From Deltaproteobacteria bacterium (GTDB lineage: Bacteria; Myxococcota_A; Polyangia; Polyangiales; JADJMO01): 43,477 bases of DNA. The stretch is taken from NCBI GenBank assembly GCA_022843175.1, contig JALHOE010000052.1, positions 1-43,477 of the forward strand, in the 5' to 3' direction. Below the pieces are notes generated by a model. That model did no database searches and was not told where the DNA came from. It saw nothing but the letters and a program-made list of their open reading frames with translations. Positions within the stretch are counted from its first letter, which is position 1. Every line of letters starts with the position of its first letter. Positions 7,596 through 14,508 of this stretch are shown piece by piece. The position numbers and the translations under genes are program-made.

Positions 7596-8753
7596 GTGCG
7601 GCTCGCGAGCTTGACGGCGTTCTCGTTGCTCACGGCGTGCGCACAGGTCCTGTCCTACGACGACTACCGCGAGCGCGTCGCTCCCGCGCCTCCGGTCGAC
7701 TCGAGCGTCGCGGCGGAGGCCGACGTCGACGTGCCCGATACCGCGGTCTCCGACGCGGACGCGGGCGAGCCGCCGCTGCGTATCCCCACGCGTCCGGCCG
7801 GCGAGGCGAAGCCGTCGGGCACCGGCAAGACCGTGTGGCTCGCGGTCCGTCATTACTACCTCGGCACCGTCGACCCGTCGGGGGGAGCCGCCGAGCACGC
7901 GTGGAAGCTCCGCGGCTACGACATCGACGACACGTGCACCAACGCGCGCGAGACCGCCGAGAACACCGGCACCTGCCTGCGCCCGGCGATGGCTCAGCAG
8001 GACTCGCTCCTCGACGGGCTCCGCTGCCGCGACAACAACTTCGGTCGGCACATCGGCGCGATGGTCCGCACCTCGATGCCCGACGCCGAGGAGATCCTCA
8101 ACAACACCGTCGGCGCGGGCACGAGCACCTGGGTGCTCCGCCTCGACGACCTCGATCCGAGCGCCGACGACGCCTACGCGCCCGGCGCGCTGTACCGCAC
8201 CGCCGACGAGCGCACGACCGCGCCGCCGAAGTGGGACGGCAGCGACGTGCGCGCGGTGCTCTCCGACTCGGTGGTCTCCCGCGACGCCTCGAAGCCCGTG
8301 CTCGCGTTCCCGCGCGGCTACATCGTCGGCAACGTCTGGGTCTCCGGCGAGCCCGCGGCGATGCGGCTGATGCTCCCGATCGCGCGCGACGTGTTCATCA
8401 CGATGAACATGCAGAGCACCTCCTTCACCCTCGAGCTCGACGCGGCGCGCACCGGCGGCAAGAACGGCGTGGTCGCCGGCGCGCTCCCGGTCGCCGAGAT
8501 CGAGACCATCCTCAAGCCGATCGCCGCGAGCGCCGGGTTCTGCCCCGGCACCTCGATCTACGACAGCGTGCTCAAGACCGCGCGCAAGGCGCCCGACGTG
8601 GTGATCGGGGCGCCGAAGCTGCAGGACACCACCATCCCGTGCGACGGCCTCTCGGTCGGCGTGGGGTTCGACGTCGTGCCGATCCAACCGGTCTCCAAGA
8701 TCGTCGATCCCCTCCCGCCGCGTCCGAACAAGTGCGAGGACGCCGGTCCCTGA
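7596..8753 (+). CDS. Lipoprotein of unknown function
   Basis: 385 residues from GTG. This start gives a clean lipoprotein signal (lipobox LLTAC, Cys15) and sits 7 bases after a TAGACT element; the frame upstream is open but lacks a signal. An acidic Val/Asp/Ala linker (about 25-70) follows. The mature domain begins around KTVWLAVRHYYLGT and contains four or more Cys residues in its first half (DDTCTNARE, TGTCL, LRCRDNNFGRH) and one near FCPGT, which suggests disulfides. Mixed beta structure seems likely. I do not recognise the family; similar Cys-containing lipoproteins are common in Polyangia. It converges with the minus-strand hydrolase with zero gap. Confidence 0.85.
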   Translation: MRLASLTAFSLLTACAQVLSYDDYRERVAPAPPVDSSVAAEADVDVPDTAVSDADAGEPPLRIPTRPAGEAKPSGTGKTVWLAVRHYYLGTVDPSGGAAEHAWKLRGYDIDDTCTNARETAENTGTCLRPAMAQQDSLLDGLRCRDNNFGRHIGAMVRTSMPDAEEILNNTVGAGTSTWVLRLDDLDPSADDAYAPGALYRTADERTTAPPKWDGSDVRAVLSDSVVSRDASKPVLAFPRGYIVGNVWVSGEPAAMRLMLPIARDVFITMNMQSTSFTLELDAARTGGKNGVVAGALPVAEIETILKPIAASAGFCPGTSIYDSVLKTARKAPDVVIGAPKLQDTTIPCDGLSVGVGFDVVPIQPVSKIVDPLPPRPNKCEDAGP

Positions 8754-9602
8754 TCACGGGAGCTCGAGCGAGGCCACCAACGCGAAGTGGTCGGACGCGA
8801 ACGCGCTCGTCACGCCGCCGGTGCGCGAGGGGCGGTGGCCGCGGAGGGGTCGGTCGAGGATCCGCGCCACGCTGCGTGGCCGCAGCCCGCGGACGAAGAT
8901 GTAGTCGAGCCGCTGGGTCGGCGAGGAGGGCTCGACCTCGTGGGCGAGGCTGTTGCGCTCGGGGTGCGGATCGAAGGTCGGGAGATCGTCGTGCGCGCCG
9001 AGGTCGTCGAAGCCCTCGAGCGTCTCGCGCAGCAGCGCGTAGTCCGCGCTCGCGCCCCCGAGGCCGTCGACGTTGAAGTCGCCGCAGACGATGAACGGGC
9101 GCTCGGCGCGCCGGATCTCGCGGACCGAGCGCGCGACCTCCGCGAGCTGCGCGGCGCGAATCCGCATCGACGCGGCGTCGTAGCCGGACTGCAGGTGCGC
9201 GTTGAGCACGTCGATCTCGACGCCGGACACCTCGATGCGCGCATGCAGCACGCCCTTGCGCGCGAAGCGGTCCCACCCGCTGCTCGGCGTGGCGAACGCG
9301 CGCACGGCGGTCGCGGCGATCGGGTGGTGCGCGGCGACGCCGAGGCCGCTGCCGCGGAGGGTGAGGGGCCACAGCTGGAGCCGGTTCGGGTCGTGCACAC
9401 GGACGCGGCAGAGCCCCTCGAAGAACGCCTGCGCGTCCGCGCTGAGGATCTCCTGCAAGCACACGATCTGCTGCCCCTCGAGCGCGCGCTTCACGTCCTC
9501 GTCGAGGAAGCGCGCTGCGTAGGGCGCGCGGCCGCCCACGAGCGCGTCGAACGGCCCCTGCGCCATCCCGAAGCAGTTCCACGTGGCGACCGAGACCAGC
9601 AT
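8754..9602 (-). CDS. Endonuclease/exonuclease/phosphatase (DNase I-fold) family hydrolase
   Basis: 282 residues from ATG at 9602. A GTG at 9626 is in frame but lies inside a hairpin stem with a T-run that looks like the upstream gene's terminator, so the shorter start is preferred. All hallmark residues are present in order: the Asn of TWNCFG, Glu of VCLQEI, His of LNAHLQ, Asp/Asn of CGDFNVDG, and the C-terminal SDHFALV. The fold is a Mg-dependent phosphodiesterase; the closest-looking subclass by motif spacing is neutral-sphingomyelinase/nuclease-like. The substrate (lipid head group, DNA or an inositol phosphate) cannot be told. There is no clear signal peptide. It abuts the lipoprotein on the other strand. 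Confidence 0.88.
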   Translation of the reverse strand: MLVSVATWNCFGMAQGPFDALVGGRAPYAARFLDEDVKRALEGQQIVCLQEILSADAQAFFEGLCRVRVHDPNRLQLWPLTLRGSGLGVAAHHPIAATAVRAFATPSSGWDRFARKGVLHARIEVSGVEIDVLNAHLQSGYDAASMRIRAAQLAEVARSVREIRRAERPFIVCGDFNVDGLGGASADYALLRETLEGFDDLGAHDDLPTFDPHPERNSLAHEVEPSSPTQRLDYIFVRGLRPRSVARILDRPLRGHRPSRTGGVTSAFASDHFALVASLELP

Positions 9603-9606
9603 GAGG

Positions 9607-9640
9607 AGACAAAAAGCATGACGCACCCGTGAAGGGTGCG
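9607..9640 (-). terminator. Rho-independent-like terminator of the lipoprotein gene
   Basis: On the minus strand, CGCACCC pairs with GGGTGCG (bases 9622-9640, 5-base loop), followed by TCATGC and a run of five T (9611-9615). It lies 26 bases beyond the stop of the gene at 9666-10148 and just before the ATG at 9602. Confidence 0.65.
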
Positions 9641-9665
9641 CCGGCTCCGCGCGAGGGCGAGCGTA

Positions 9666-10148
9666 TTACATGCCGCAGCGGCCGGACATGCGGCAGGTGC
9701 CGCAGCCCACGGCCGCGCACTGGGTGTTGGTGGTGCAGAGCACGGTGTTGCACACGACCGGCGCGTCGGGGACCGCGTCGATGGAGACGTCGGGGACGAT
9801 CACGTCCGGCCTGGTGTCGGTCGCGACGGCGGTGTCGGTGGCGACGGCTGTGTCGGTGGCGACGGCTGTGTCGGTGGCGACCGTGGTGTCGGTGGCGACG
9901 GCGGTGTCGCTCGCGTCGGCCGTGGGCGCGGAGTCGGCTCCACCCTCGCTCGGCGTGCCGGTGTCGCTCTCCGGCGTCTCGGACGCGGTGCCGGTGTCGT
10001 CCGTCGTCGACCCGGTGTCGCTGCTGCTCGTGCTGTCGGCGAGCGTCTCGCCTTCGCCCGTGTCGTCGGGCTCGAAGACGGTGGCCTCGTCGCCGCTGCA
10101 GGCGACCGTGGAGGAGGCAAGCAGGAGTGCCATAAGAATGTTGCGCAT
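9666..10148 (-). CDS. Lipoprotein with acidic Thr/Asp repeat linker and Cys-rich tail
   Basis: 160 residues. The lipobox is STVAC with Cys17. Residues about 20-75 are Asp/Thr/Ser/Glu-rich. Residues about 80-112 are a tandem repeat of A-T-D-T-A-V encoded by five 18-base units. The last 30 residues hold six Cys in C-x4-C...C-x4-C-G-x-C...C spacing, a small disulfide knob. The linker could span the envelope and display the knob. The start has TAGACT 7 bases upstream and no Shine-Dalgarno, and a hairpin plus T-run follows, so it is its own transcription unit. Function unknown. Confidence 0.85.
   Translation of the reverse strand: MRNILMALLLASSTVACSGDEATVFEPDDTGEGETLADSTSSSDTGSTTDDTGTASETPESDTGTPSEGGADSAPTADASDTAVATDTTVATDTAVATDTAVATDTAVATDTRPDVIVPDVSIDAVPDAPVVCNTVLCTTNTQCAAVGCGTCRMSGRCGM
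9814..9903. repeat. 18-base tandem repeat, five units, inside lipoprotein gene
   Basis: Units of the form GTGTCGGTGGCGACGGCT (plus-strand reading) start at 9814, 9832, 9850, 9868 and 9886. They encode the Ala-Thr-Asp-Thr-Ala-Val linker on the minus strand. Copies differ by only a few bases, so copy number may vary. Confidence 0.85.
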
Positions 10149-10155
10149 GGGCAAT

Positions 10156-10161
10156 AGTCTA
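10156..10161 (-). promoter_or_regulatory. Putative -10 element TAGACT, leaderless type
   Basis: Minus-strand TAGACT ends 7 bases before the ATG at 10148. It is identical in sequence and spacing to 7583-7588. Confidence 0.5.
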
Positions 10162-10222
10162 GCGGCGTCAACGCTCTTGTCGCGCTGAAAACGTGAAATG
10201 GTCGGGCCGAACGCGCGGAGCT

Positions 10223-11206
10223 CTACTCGACCTTGGTCTTCTCGTAGCCGAGCTCTGCGAGCTTGCGGTCGTCGTCGGCCCACGACTCCTCGACCCGCAC
10301 GAACAGCCCGAGATGGATGCGCCGGCCGAGGAGATCCTCGATGGCGCGCCGCGCGGCGGTGCCGATCTGCTTGATCTTGTCGCCGCCGGCGCCGATGACG
10401 ATCTTGCGCTGCGCCTCTTTGTCGACGTGGATCGTGGCCTCGATGCGGGTGACGGCCTTGGCCGAGGCCGGCTCCTCCCAGGCGTCGATCGTGACCGCGA
10501 TCGCGTAGGGGATCTCGTCGCGCGTCTGCAGGATGACCTGCTCGCGCACGCACTCCGCGGCGAGGAACCGCTCGGGGCGGTCGGTGATCTCGTCCTCGGG
10601 GAACAGGAACGGCCCCTCGGGCAGCTGCTTGCTGATCTCGTCGAGCAGGCGCTCGAGGCCGTTGGACGAGCCCTCGCCGCCCTTCGACGCGACGATCGGC
10701 ACGAAGGCCGCGAAGTCGTGCATCTTCTGGTAGCGCTCGAGGATCGGCATCAGCGCGGCCTTGTCCTTGATCCTGTCGACCTTGTTGAGCGCGAGGATGA
10801 CGCGGCCCTTGCCGATGGAGGCGACGCGCTCGAGCGTCTCGTCGCGCTCGATGCGGGGGTTGGCCTCGGCGACGTAGACGATCACGTCGGCGGCGCGCGC
10901 GGCCTCTTCGGCCTCGACGTTCATGTGCGCGCCGAGCTTGTTCTTGGGCGTGTGCAGCCCGGGCGTGTCGAGGAAGATGAGCTGGGCGGTGTCCCTCGTG
11001 AGCACCCCGAGGATCCGCTCGCGGGTGGTCTGCGGCTTGGGCGTGGCGATCGAGAGGCGAAAGCCGACGAGCGCGTTGACCAGCGTGGACTTGCCGACGT
11101 TGGGGCGGCCGACGATCGCGACCGTGCCGCAGCGGGTCTTGGGCTTCTTCGGCGCGGGACCGCCCGTGCCCGGACGGCGGTGCGACGACGAGAGCTGCTT
11201 CTTCAT
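10223..11206 (-). CDS. era: GTPase Era
   Basis: 327 residues. The GTP-binding motifs are all present: G1 GRPNVGKST (33-41), effector Thr60/61, G3 DTPG (80-83), G4 NKVD (141-144) and G5-like ASK (173-175). A C-terminal KH domain follows (about 240-327) with KIVIGAGGDKIKQIG. Era binds 16S rRNA and assists 30S assembly and cell-cycle progression. It is about 25 residues longer than the E. coli protein, due to a Lys/Pro/Gly-rich N-terminal extension. It starts 16 bases after the DUF1704 gene on the same strand and is likely the last gene of the xerD transcript. The link with these partners rather than rnc/recO is unusual. Confidence 0.96.
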   Translation of the reverse strand: MKKQLSSSHRRPGTGGPAPKKPKTRCGTVAIVGRPNVGKSTLVNALVGFRLSIATPKPQTTRERILGVLTRDTAQLIFLDTPGLHTPKNKLGAHMNVEAEEAARAADVIVYVAEANPRIERDETLERVASIGKGRVILALNKVDRIKDKAALMPILERYQKMHDFAAFVPIVASKGGEGSSNGLERLLDEISKQLPEGPFLFPEDEITDRPERFLAAECVREQVILQTRDEIPYAIAVTIDAWEEPASAKAVTRIEATIHVDKEAQRKIVIGAGGDKIKQIGTAARRAIEDLLGRRIHLGLFVRVEESWADDDRKLAELGYEKTKVE

Positions 11207-11222
11207 GACTGTCGCATGCGCT

Positions 11223-12284
11223 CTAGACCAACATCTTCCAGGCGGCGAGCGAGAGGCGGCAACCGCCGAGCCGGTCGAGCCACGCGGGCTCGCTCTCGAC
11301 CGCGCTCTGCACCCGCGCGAACGCCGGGAGATACACCCGTTCGCGGGCGACGCCGCCGAGCACATCGGTGCCGTCGAGGTACCCCCCGCGCATCACGCGC
11401 GCGGCGATCGCGAGCGCGTCCCCGAGCGGAACGAGCTCACGCGTGGCGCGGACGACGTCGACGAACGTCGCGCCCGAGAGCACGAGCCGCGCGGCCCGAT
11501 GACGCGCGGCGAGCACGCGCCGCCGGCGGGGCGACAGCAGCCCCGCGCGCTCCTCGAGCAACAGCGCGCGGCCCTCCTCGTCCTCACTCGCGCCAGCGGA
11601 GCCGAGCGTCTCGATGCCGCGCCCGCGGGACCTTCCGCGCTCGCGCGGGAGCACATGTCCCTCGATCTCGTGGAGGACCACGCGCGCGATCTCCGACTCG
11701 GGCACCCGGCGGTGCGCCGCGACGATGACGACCCCGTCGCCCGCCGCCGCGAGCGAGCCGACGCGCTCGCGCAGCAACACCCGCACCGGCAGCCGAAGCT
11801 CGGACACCCGCGCGCGCATTTGCGAGAACAGCGAGCGAGGGTCGCTCGGATCGTCGGACGCGATGACGTCTTCCTCGGCCGGCGGCGGGCAGGCGGCGAA
11901 TCGCTCGGCGACGGCGTCGCCCTCGGCTCCGTCGCCCGGAAACCGCGCGGCCGCCGCGCGGGGTAGGTCGGCGCTGAACGCGGCGTCGACGACGTCGAGA
12001 TCGCGCGACAGCTCGAGGAGCCGCTCCCGGTAGATCGCGAGCCACCCGCGCTCCCGATCGATCCCCCGCGCGAGCTCGTGCAGCACGCGCTGGGTCTCGG
12101 TGAGGAGCGCGCGATCGACGAGCGGTCGCTCCCACTGCGGCGAGGCCTCGCGGCCGCCCTCCCACGCCGCGAGCAGGCGCTCGTGCTCGCGCGCCGCGTT
12201 GCGCGGGGTGACCCCGGAGAGCAGCGGAAAGCGGGTGCTCACCGCGCGGATGCACTCGTCGAGCGCGCGCGGATCAGCCGCCAT
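11223..12284 (-). CDS. DUF1704-type zinc metallopeptidase-like protein
   Basis: 353 residues. HEIEGH at 205-210 is the zinc-binding core of the DUF1704 family, whose eukaryotic relatives (MATCAP/KIAA0895) are tubulin tyrosine carboxypeptidases. The candidate third ligand is Glu245/246 in LLLEERAG, where bacterial relatives carry the QEGLA motif; the motif here is degenerate. The N-terminal 100 residues are helical and the C-terminus has a long helix pair. No signal peptide is present, so it should be cytoplasmic. Its ATG lies inside the end of the preceding lipoprotein gene (11-base overlap) with no Shine-Dalgarno, so translation is coupled. Bacterial members have no firmly established substrate. 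Confidence 0.88.
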   Translation of the reverse strand: MAADPRALDECIRAVSTRFPLLSGVTPRNAAREHERLLAAWEGGREASPQWERPLVDRALLTETQRVLHELARGIDRERGWLAIYRERLLELSRDLDVVDAAFSADLPRAAAARFPGDGAEGDAVAERFAACPPPAEEDVIASDDPSDPRSLFSQMRARVSELRLPVRVLLRERVGSLAAAGDGVVIVAAHRRVPESEIARVVLHEIEGHVLPRERGRSRGRGIETLGSAGASEDEEGRALLLEERAGLLSPRRRRVLAARHRAARLVLSGATFVDVVRATRELVPLGDALAIAARVMRGGYLDGTDVLGGVARERVYLPAFARVQSAVESEPAWLDRLGGCRLSLAAWKMLV

Positions 12285-12633
12285 CGGCGGCGTCGGCGGC
12301 GGCGTCGGCGGCGGCGTCGCCCTCGGTCTCGGGCGCGGTGTCGGGGGCGGTGTCGACCGTGGGTGGCGCGTCGAACGCCGTGTCGGCGACCCCGCCGTCG
12401 CGCGGGCAGGTGAAGTTGCCCGGGTCGACGCAGCGGCCCGGCTCGATGATCTCGTCGGGGCCCTCTTCGTCCTGGTTACGCCGGCGGATGCACCTGCAGG
12501 CGAGGCCCTTCGAGCACTGCTCGTCGTACTCGCACTTGGCGTTGAGCGGCGCGAGCGGCACTTGCGTGGAGCACGCGGCGCCGAGCTCGATCGCGGCGAG
12601 AAACATTCCAATCGCGAACGCCCAGCGTTTCAT
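12274..12633 (-). CDS. Small Cys-containing lipoprotein
   Basis: 119 residues. The lipobox is LGAAC with Cys21. A short Cys cluster (C-x5-C-x5-C-x-C with the segment CEYDEQCSKGLACRC) is followed by charged residues and two more Cys. The tail (about 85-119) is Asp/Ala/Thr-rich and ends in a repeat of D-A-A-A encoded by 12-base units. The ATG overlaps the xerD stop as ATGA, and its own end overlaps the DUF1704 start, so a surface lipoprotein is translationally wedged between two cytoplasmic enzymes. Function unknown. Confidence 0.85.
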   Translation of the reverse strand: MKRWAFAIGMFLAAIELGAACSTQVPLAPLNAKCEYDEQCSKGLACRCIRRRNQDEEGPDEIIEPGRCVDPGNFTCPRDGGVADTAFDAPPTVDTAPDTAPETEGDAAADAAADAADGG

Positions 12634-13547
12634 CGGCCCCTCGGATGCGCTTCGGCATGAGCACGTCGCACGTGGTCGTGCGCGACGTGGGTGTAGATCT
12701 CGGTGGTGGTGATGTTGGCGTGGCCGAGCATGGTTTGGACCGCGCGGAGGTCGGCGCCGCGCGCGACGAGGTGCGTCGCGAACGAGTGCCGCAGCTTGTG
12801 CGGCGAGATGGGTTTGGAGATGCCGGCCTTCAAGAGATACCCGCGGAGGTTCTTGAAGAATGCCATACGCGTGAACCCGGCGCCTCGCGGAGAGACGAAC
12901 ACCACGTCGGTGGAGGCGATGCCGCGCTTGCCCAACGCGGCGAGCGTCGCCGGCCGAACCTCTTCGATATATCGACGGAGCAGGGCGGTCGCCACGTCTG
13001 CGACCGGGATGATCCGGCGCTTGCTGCCCTTGCCGAGGGGGGTGACCGTCCCGCGCGACAGGTCGACGTCGCCGACGCGAAGCGAGACGAGCTCGCTCAC
13101 GCGGAGGCCCGCCGCGTACATCAACATGATCATGGCCGCGTCGCGCAGCCCGCGCGGCGCGCCGAGGTCGGGCGCCGCGAGGAGCGCGTCGATCTCGGTG
13201 ACCGTCAGGTAGACCGGCAGCTTCCGCGCGAGCTTGGGCGAGTCGACGAGCGCGCTCGGATCCTTCTCGAGGACGCGCTCCTTGACGAGGAAGCGGAGGA
13301 ACCCGCGCACCGCGGAGAGGTGACGCGCCGAGGAGCGCGCGCCGAGCCCGGACTTCGACAGCTTGACGACGAACGACGCGACGTCGCCCGAGTCGAGATC
13401 CTTGAGCTCGCCTCCGCGCTTCGCGAGCGCCGCCTCGCTGAACTCCGCGAACTTGCGGAGGTCGTTGCCGTACGCCTCGAGGGTGTTCGCCGCGAGGGCC
13501 CGCTCGACCCGGAGGTGGTCGAGGAAGGCGTCCACATAGGCGTTCAT
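12630..13547 (-). CDS. xerD: Tyrosine recombinase XerD-like
   Basis: 305 residues, the usual length for Xer recombinases. The N-terminal SAM-like DNA-binding domain covers about 1-90. The catalytic domain has the full set: Arg149 (AAGLRVSEL), Lys173 (GKGSKRR), His250 and Arg253 (HKLRHSFATHL), His276 (LGHANITTTEIYTHV) and nucleophile Tyr285. The role would be chromosome dimer resolution at dif with a XerC partner encoded elsewhere. Tight linkage to era and full length argue for the housekeeping recombinase rather than a phage integrase. XerC cannot be excluded by motifs alone. It heads the minus-strand chain and is divergent from the peroxiredoxin gene (107-base gap). Confidence 0.93.
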   Translation of the reverse strand: MNAYVDAFLDHLRVERALAANTLEAYGNDLRKFAEFSEAALAKRGGELKDLDSGDVASFVVKLSKSGLGARSSARHLSAVRGFLRFLVKERVLEKDPSALVDSPKLARKLPVYLTVTEIDALLAAPDLGAPRGLRDAAMIMLMYAAGLRVSELVSLRVGDVDLSRGTVTPLGKGSKRRIIPVADVATALLRRYIEEVRPATLAALGKRGIASTDVVFVSPRGAGFTRMAFFKNLRGYLLKAGISKPISPHKLRHSFATHLVARGADLRAVQTMLGHANITTTEIYTHVAHDHVRRAHAEAHPRGR

Positions 13548-13610
13548 CGCGGTCCCACCATCGCAGGACTGGTCGAGTCGGGCAAATCCTCGATTCGCCG
13601 GGGTTGGTGG

Positions 13611-13616
13611 TACCCT
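13611..13616 (+). promoter_or_regulatory. Putative -10 element TACCCT upstream of peroxiredoxin
   Basis: TACCCT lies 38 bases before the ATG at 13655, leaving room for a leader with a Shine-Dalgarno (AAGGAG, 13641-13646). The same hexamer, preceded by GG, occurs upstream of 40204. Confidence 0.4.
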
Positions 13617-13654
13617 CCTCGCCCCTCTGAACCGCGAGCAAAGGAGAAACGCCC

Positions 13655-14293
13655 ATGGGTCTGCACCTCGGAAGCATTGCGCCGGACTTCACTCAGGACT
13701 CCACCGAGGGTCCGATCAAGTTCCACGAGTGGATCGGCAACAAGTGGTGCGTGCTCTTCTCGCACCCCAAGGACTACACGCCCGTCTGCACGACGGAGCT
13801 CGGCTACGTCGCGAAGATCAAGGCGGAGTTCGAGAAGCGCAACGCGAAGGTGATCGCGTTGAGCGTCGATCCGGTCGACTCGCACAAGGGCTGGGTCGGC
13901 GACATCGAGGAGACGCAGGGGCAGAAGATCAACTACCCGATCCTCGCCGACCACGATCGCAAGGTCAGCAAGCTCTACGACATGATCCACGAGGAGGCGA
14001 ACGACACGCTCACCGTGCGCTCGGTGTTCGTCATCGATCCCAACAAGAAGATCCGCCTGATGATCACCTACCCGGCGAGCACCGGCCGTAACTTCGCGGA
14101 GATTCTCCGCGTCATCGACTCGCTGCAGCTCACCGACAACCACTCGGTCGCCACGCCGGCCAACTGGAAGGACGGCGAGGACTGCGTGATCGTCCCGTCG
14201 CTCCAGGATCCCGAGGTCATGAAGCAGAAGTTCCCCAAGGGCTGGACGCAGCTGAAGCCCTACCTCCGGATGACCCCGCAACCGAACAAGTGA
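13655..14293 (+). CDS. 1-Cys peroxiredoxin (Prx6 type)
   Basis: 212 residues with a strong AAGGAG Shine-Dalgarno. The AhpC/TSA fold is clear: peroxidatic Cys45 in PKDYTPVCTTELG, preceded by the conserved Pro/Thr, and an active-site Arg in LTVRSVFVID. The long C-terminal arm (about 160-212, including ANWKDGEDCVI and FPKGWTQLKPYLR) is diagnostic of the Prx6 subfamily. It reduces H2O2 and organic peroxides, with an external thiol as reductant. No reductase gene is adjacent. A repeated palindrome with a T-rich tail follows the stop and probably terminates it before gyrA. Confidence 0.96.
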   Translation: MGLHLGSIAPDFTQDSTEGPIKFHEWIGNKWCVLFSHPKDYTPVCTTELGYVAKIKAEFEKRNAKVIALSVDPVDSHKGWVGDIEETQGQKINYPILADHDRKVSKLYDMIHEEANDTLTVRSVFVIDPNKKIRLMITYPASTGRNFAEILRVIDSLQLTDNHSVATPANWKDGEDCVIVPSLQDPEVMKQKFPKGWTQLKPYLRMTPQPNK

Positions 14294-14319
14294 CCCGCTA
14301 GCGACGAGAAAACGAAGGA

Positions 14320-14352
14320 GCCGCGGGCGTAAGCCCGCGGTTGCCATTTTGT
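14320..14352 (+). terminator. Palindrome with T-rich tail; copy of an intergenic repeat
   Basis: CCGCGGGC (14321-14328) pairs with GCCCGCGG (14333-14340) around GTAA, followed by TTGCCATTTTGT. The position 27 bases after the peroxiredoxin stop fits termination. Bases 14320-14344 match 4589-4613 exactly in inverted orientation, so it is also one of at least two copies of a REP-like element. Confidence 0.6.
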
Positions 14353-14430
14353 CCCCTCGAACCCCCACCGAGACCCGAGCCGAGCGAAAGCGATTGGCCC
14401 GCGCCGCCGAAGCCCTCGACCACTCGAATT

Positions 14431-14445
14431 CCCCGAGAAATCTCG
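14431..14445. promoter_or_regulatory. Palindromic motif shared with 41250-41264
   Basis: CCCCGAGAAATCTCG contains the perfect inverted repeat CGAGA-AA-TCTCG. The same 15 bases occur upstream of the kinase gene at 41370. It lies 64 bases before the gyrA ATG, near the -35 region of the putative promoter. A regulator site is possible. Confidence 0.4.
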
Positions 14446-14467
14446 CAGAAAAACGGCTCGAAATCTG

Positions 14468-14496
14468 TTGCTGACCCCTGTACGCGCGACTAGCGT
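14468..14496 (+). promoter_or_regulatory. Putative sigma-70-type promoter of gyrA
   Basis: TTGCTG (14468-14473) and TAGCGT (14491-14496) are separated by 17 bases. The -10 ends 12 bases before the ATG, so the leader would be about 5-6 bases with no Shine-Dalgarno. Confidence 0.55.
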
Positions 14497-14508
14497 CCGG
14501 GCCCGCAG

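Noticed and set aside
12630-13547. Tyrosine recombinase as sign of an integrative element
   Set aside because: Full Xer length, linkage to era, no att-like flanking repeats, tRNA or cargo genes; best read as the housekeeping Xer recombinase.
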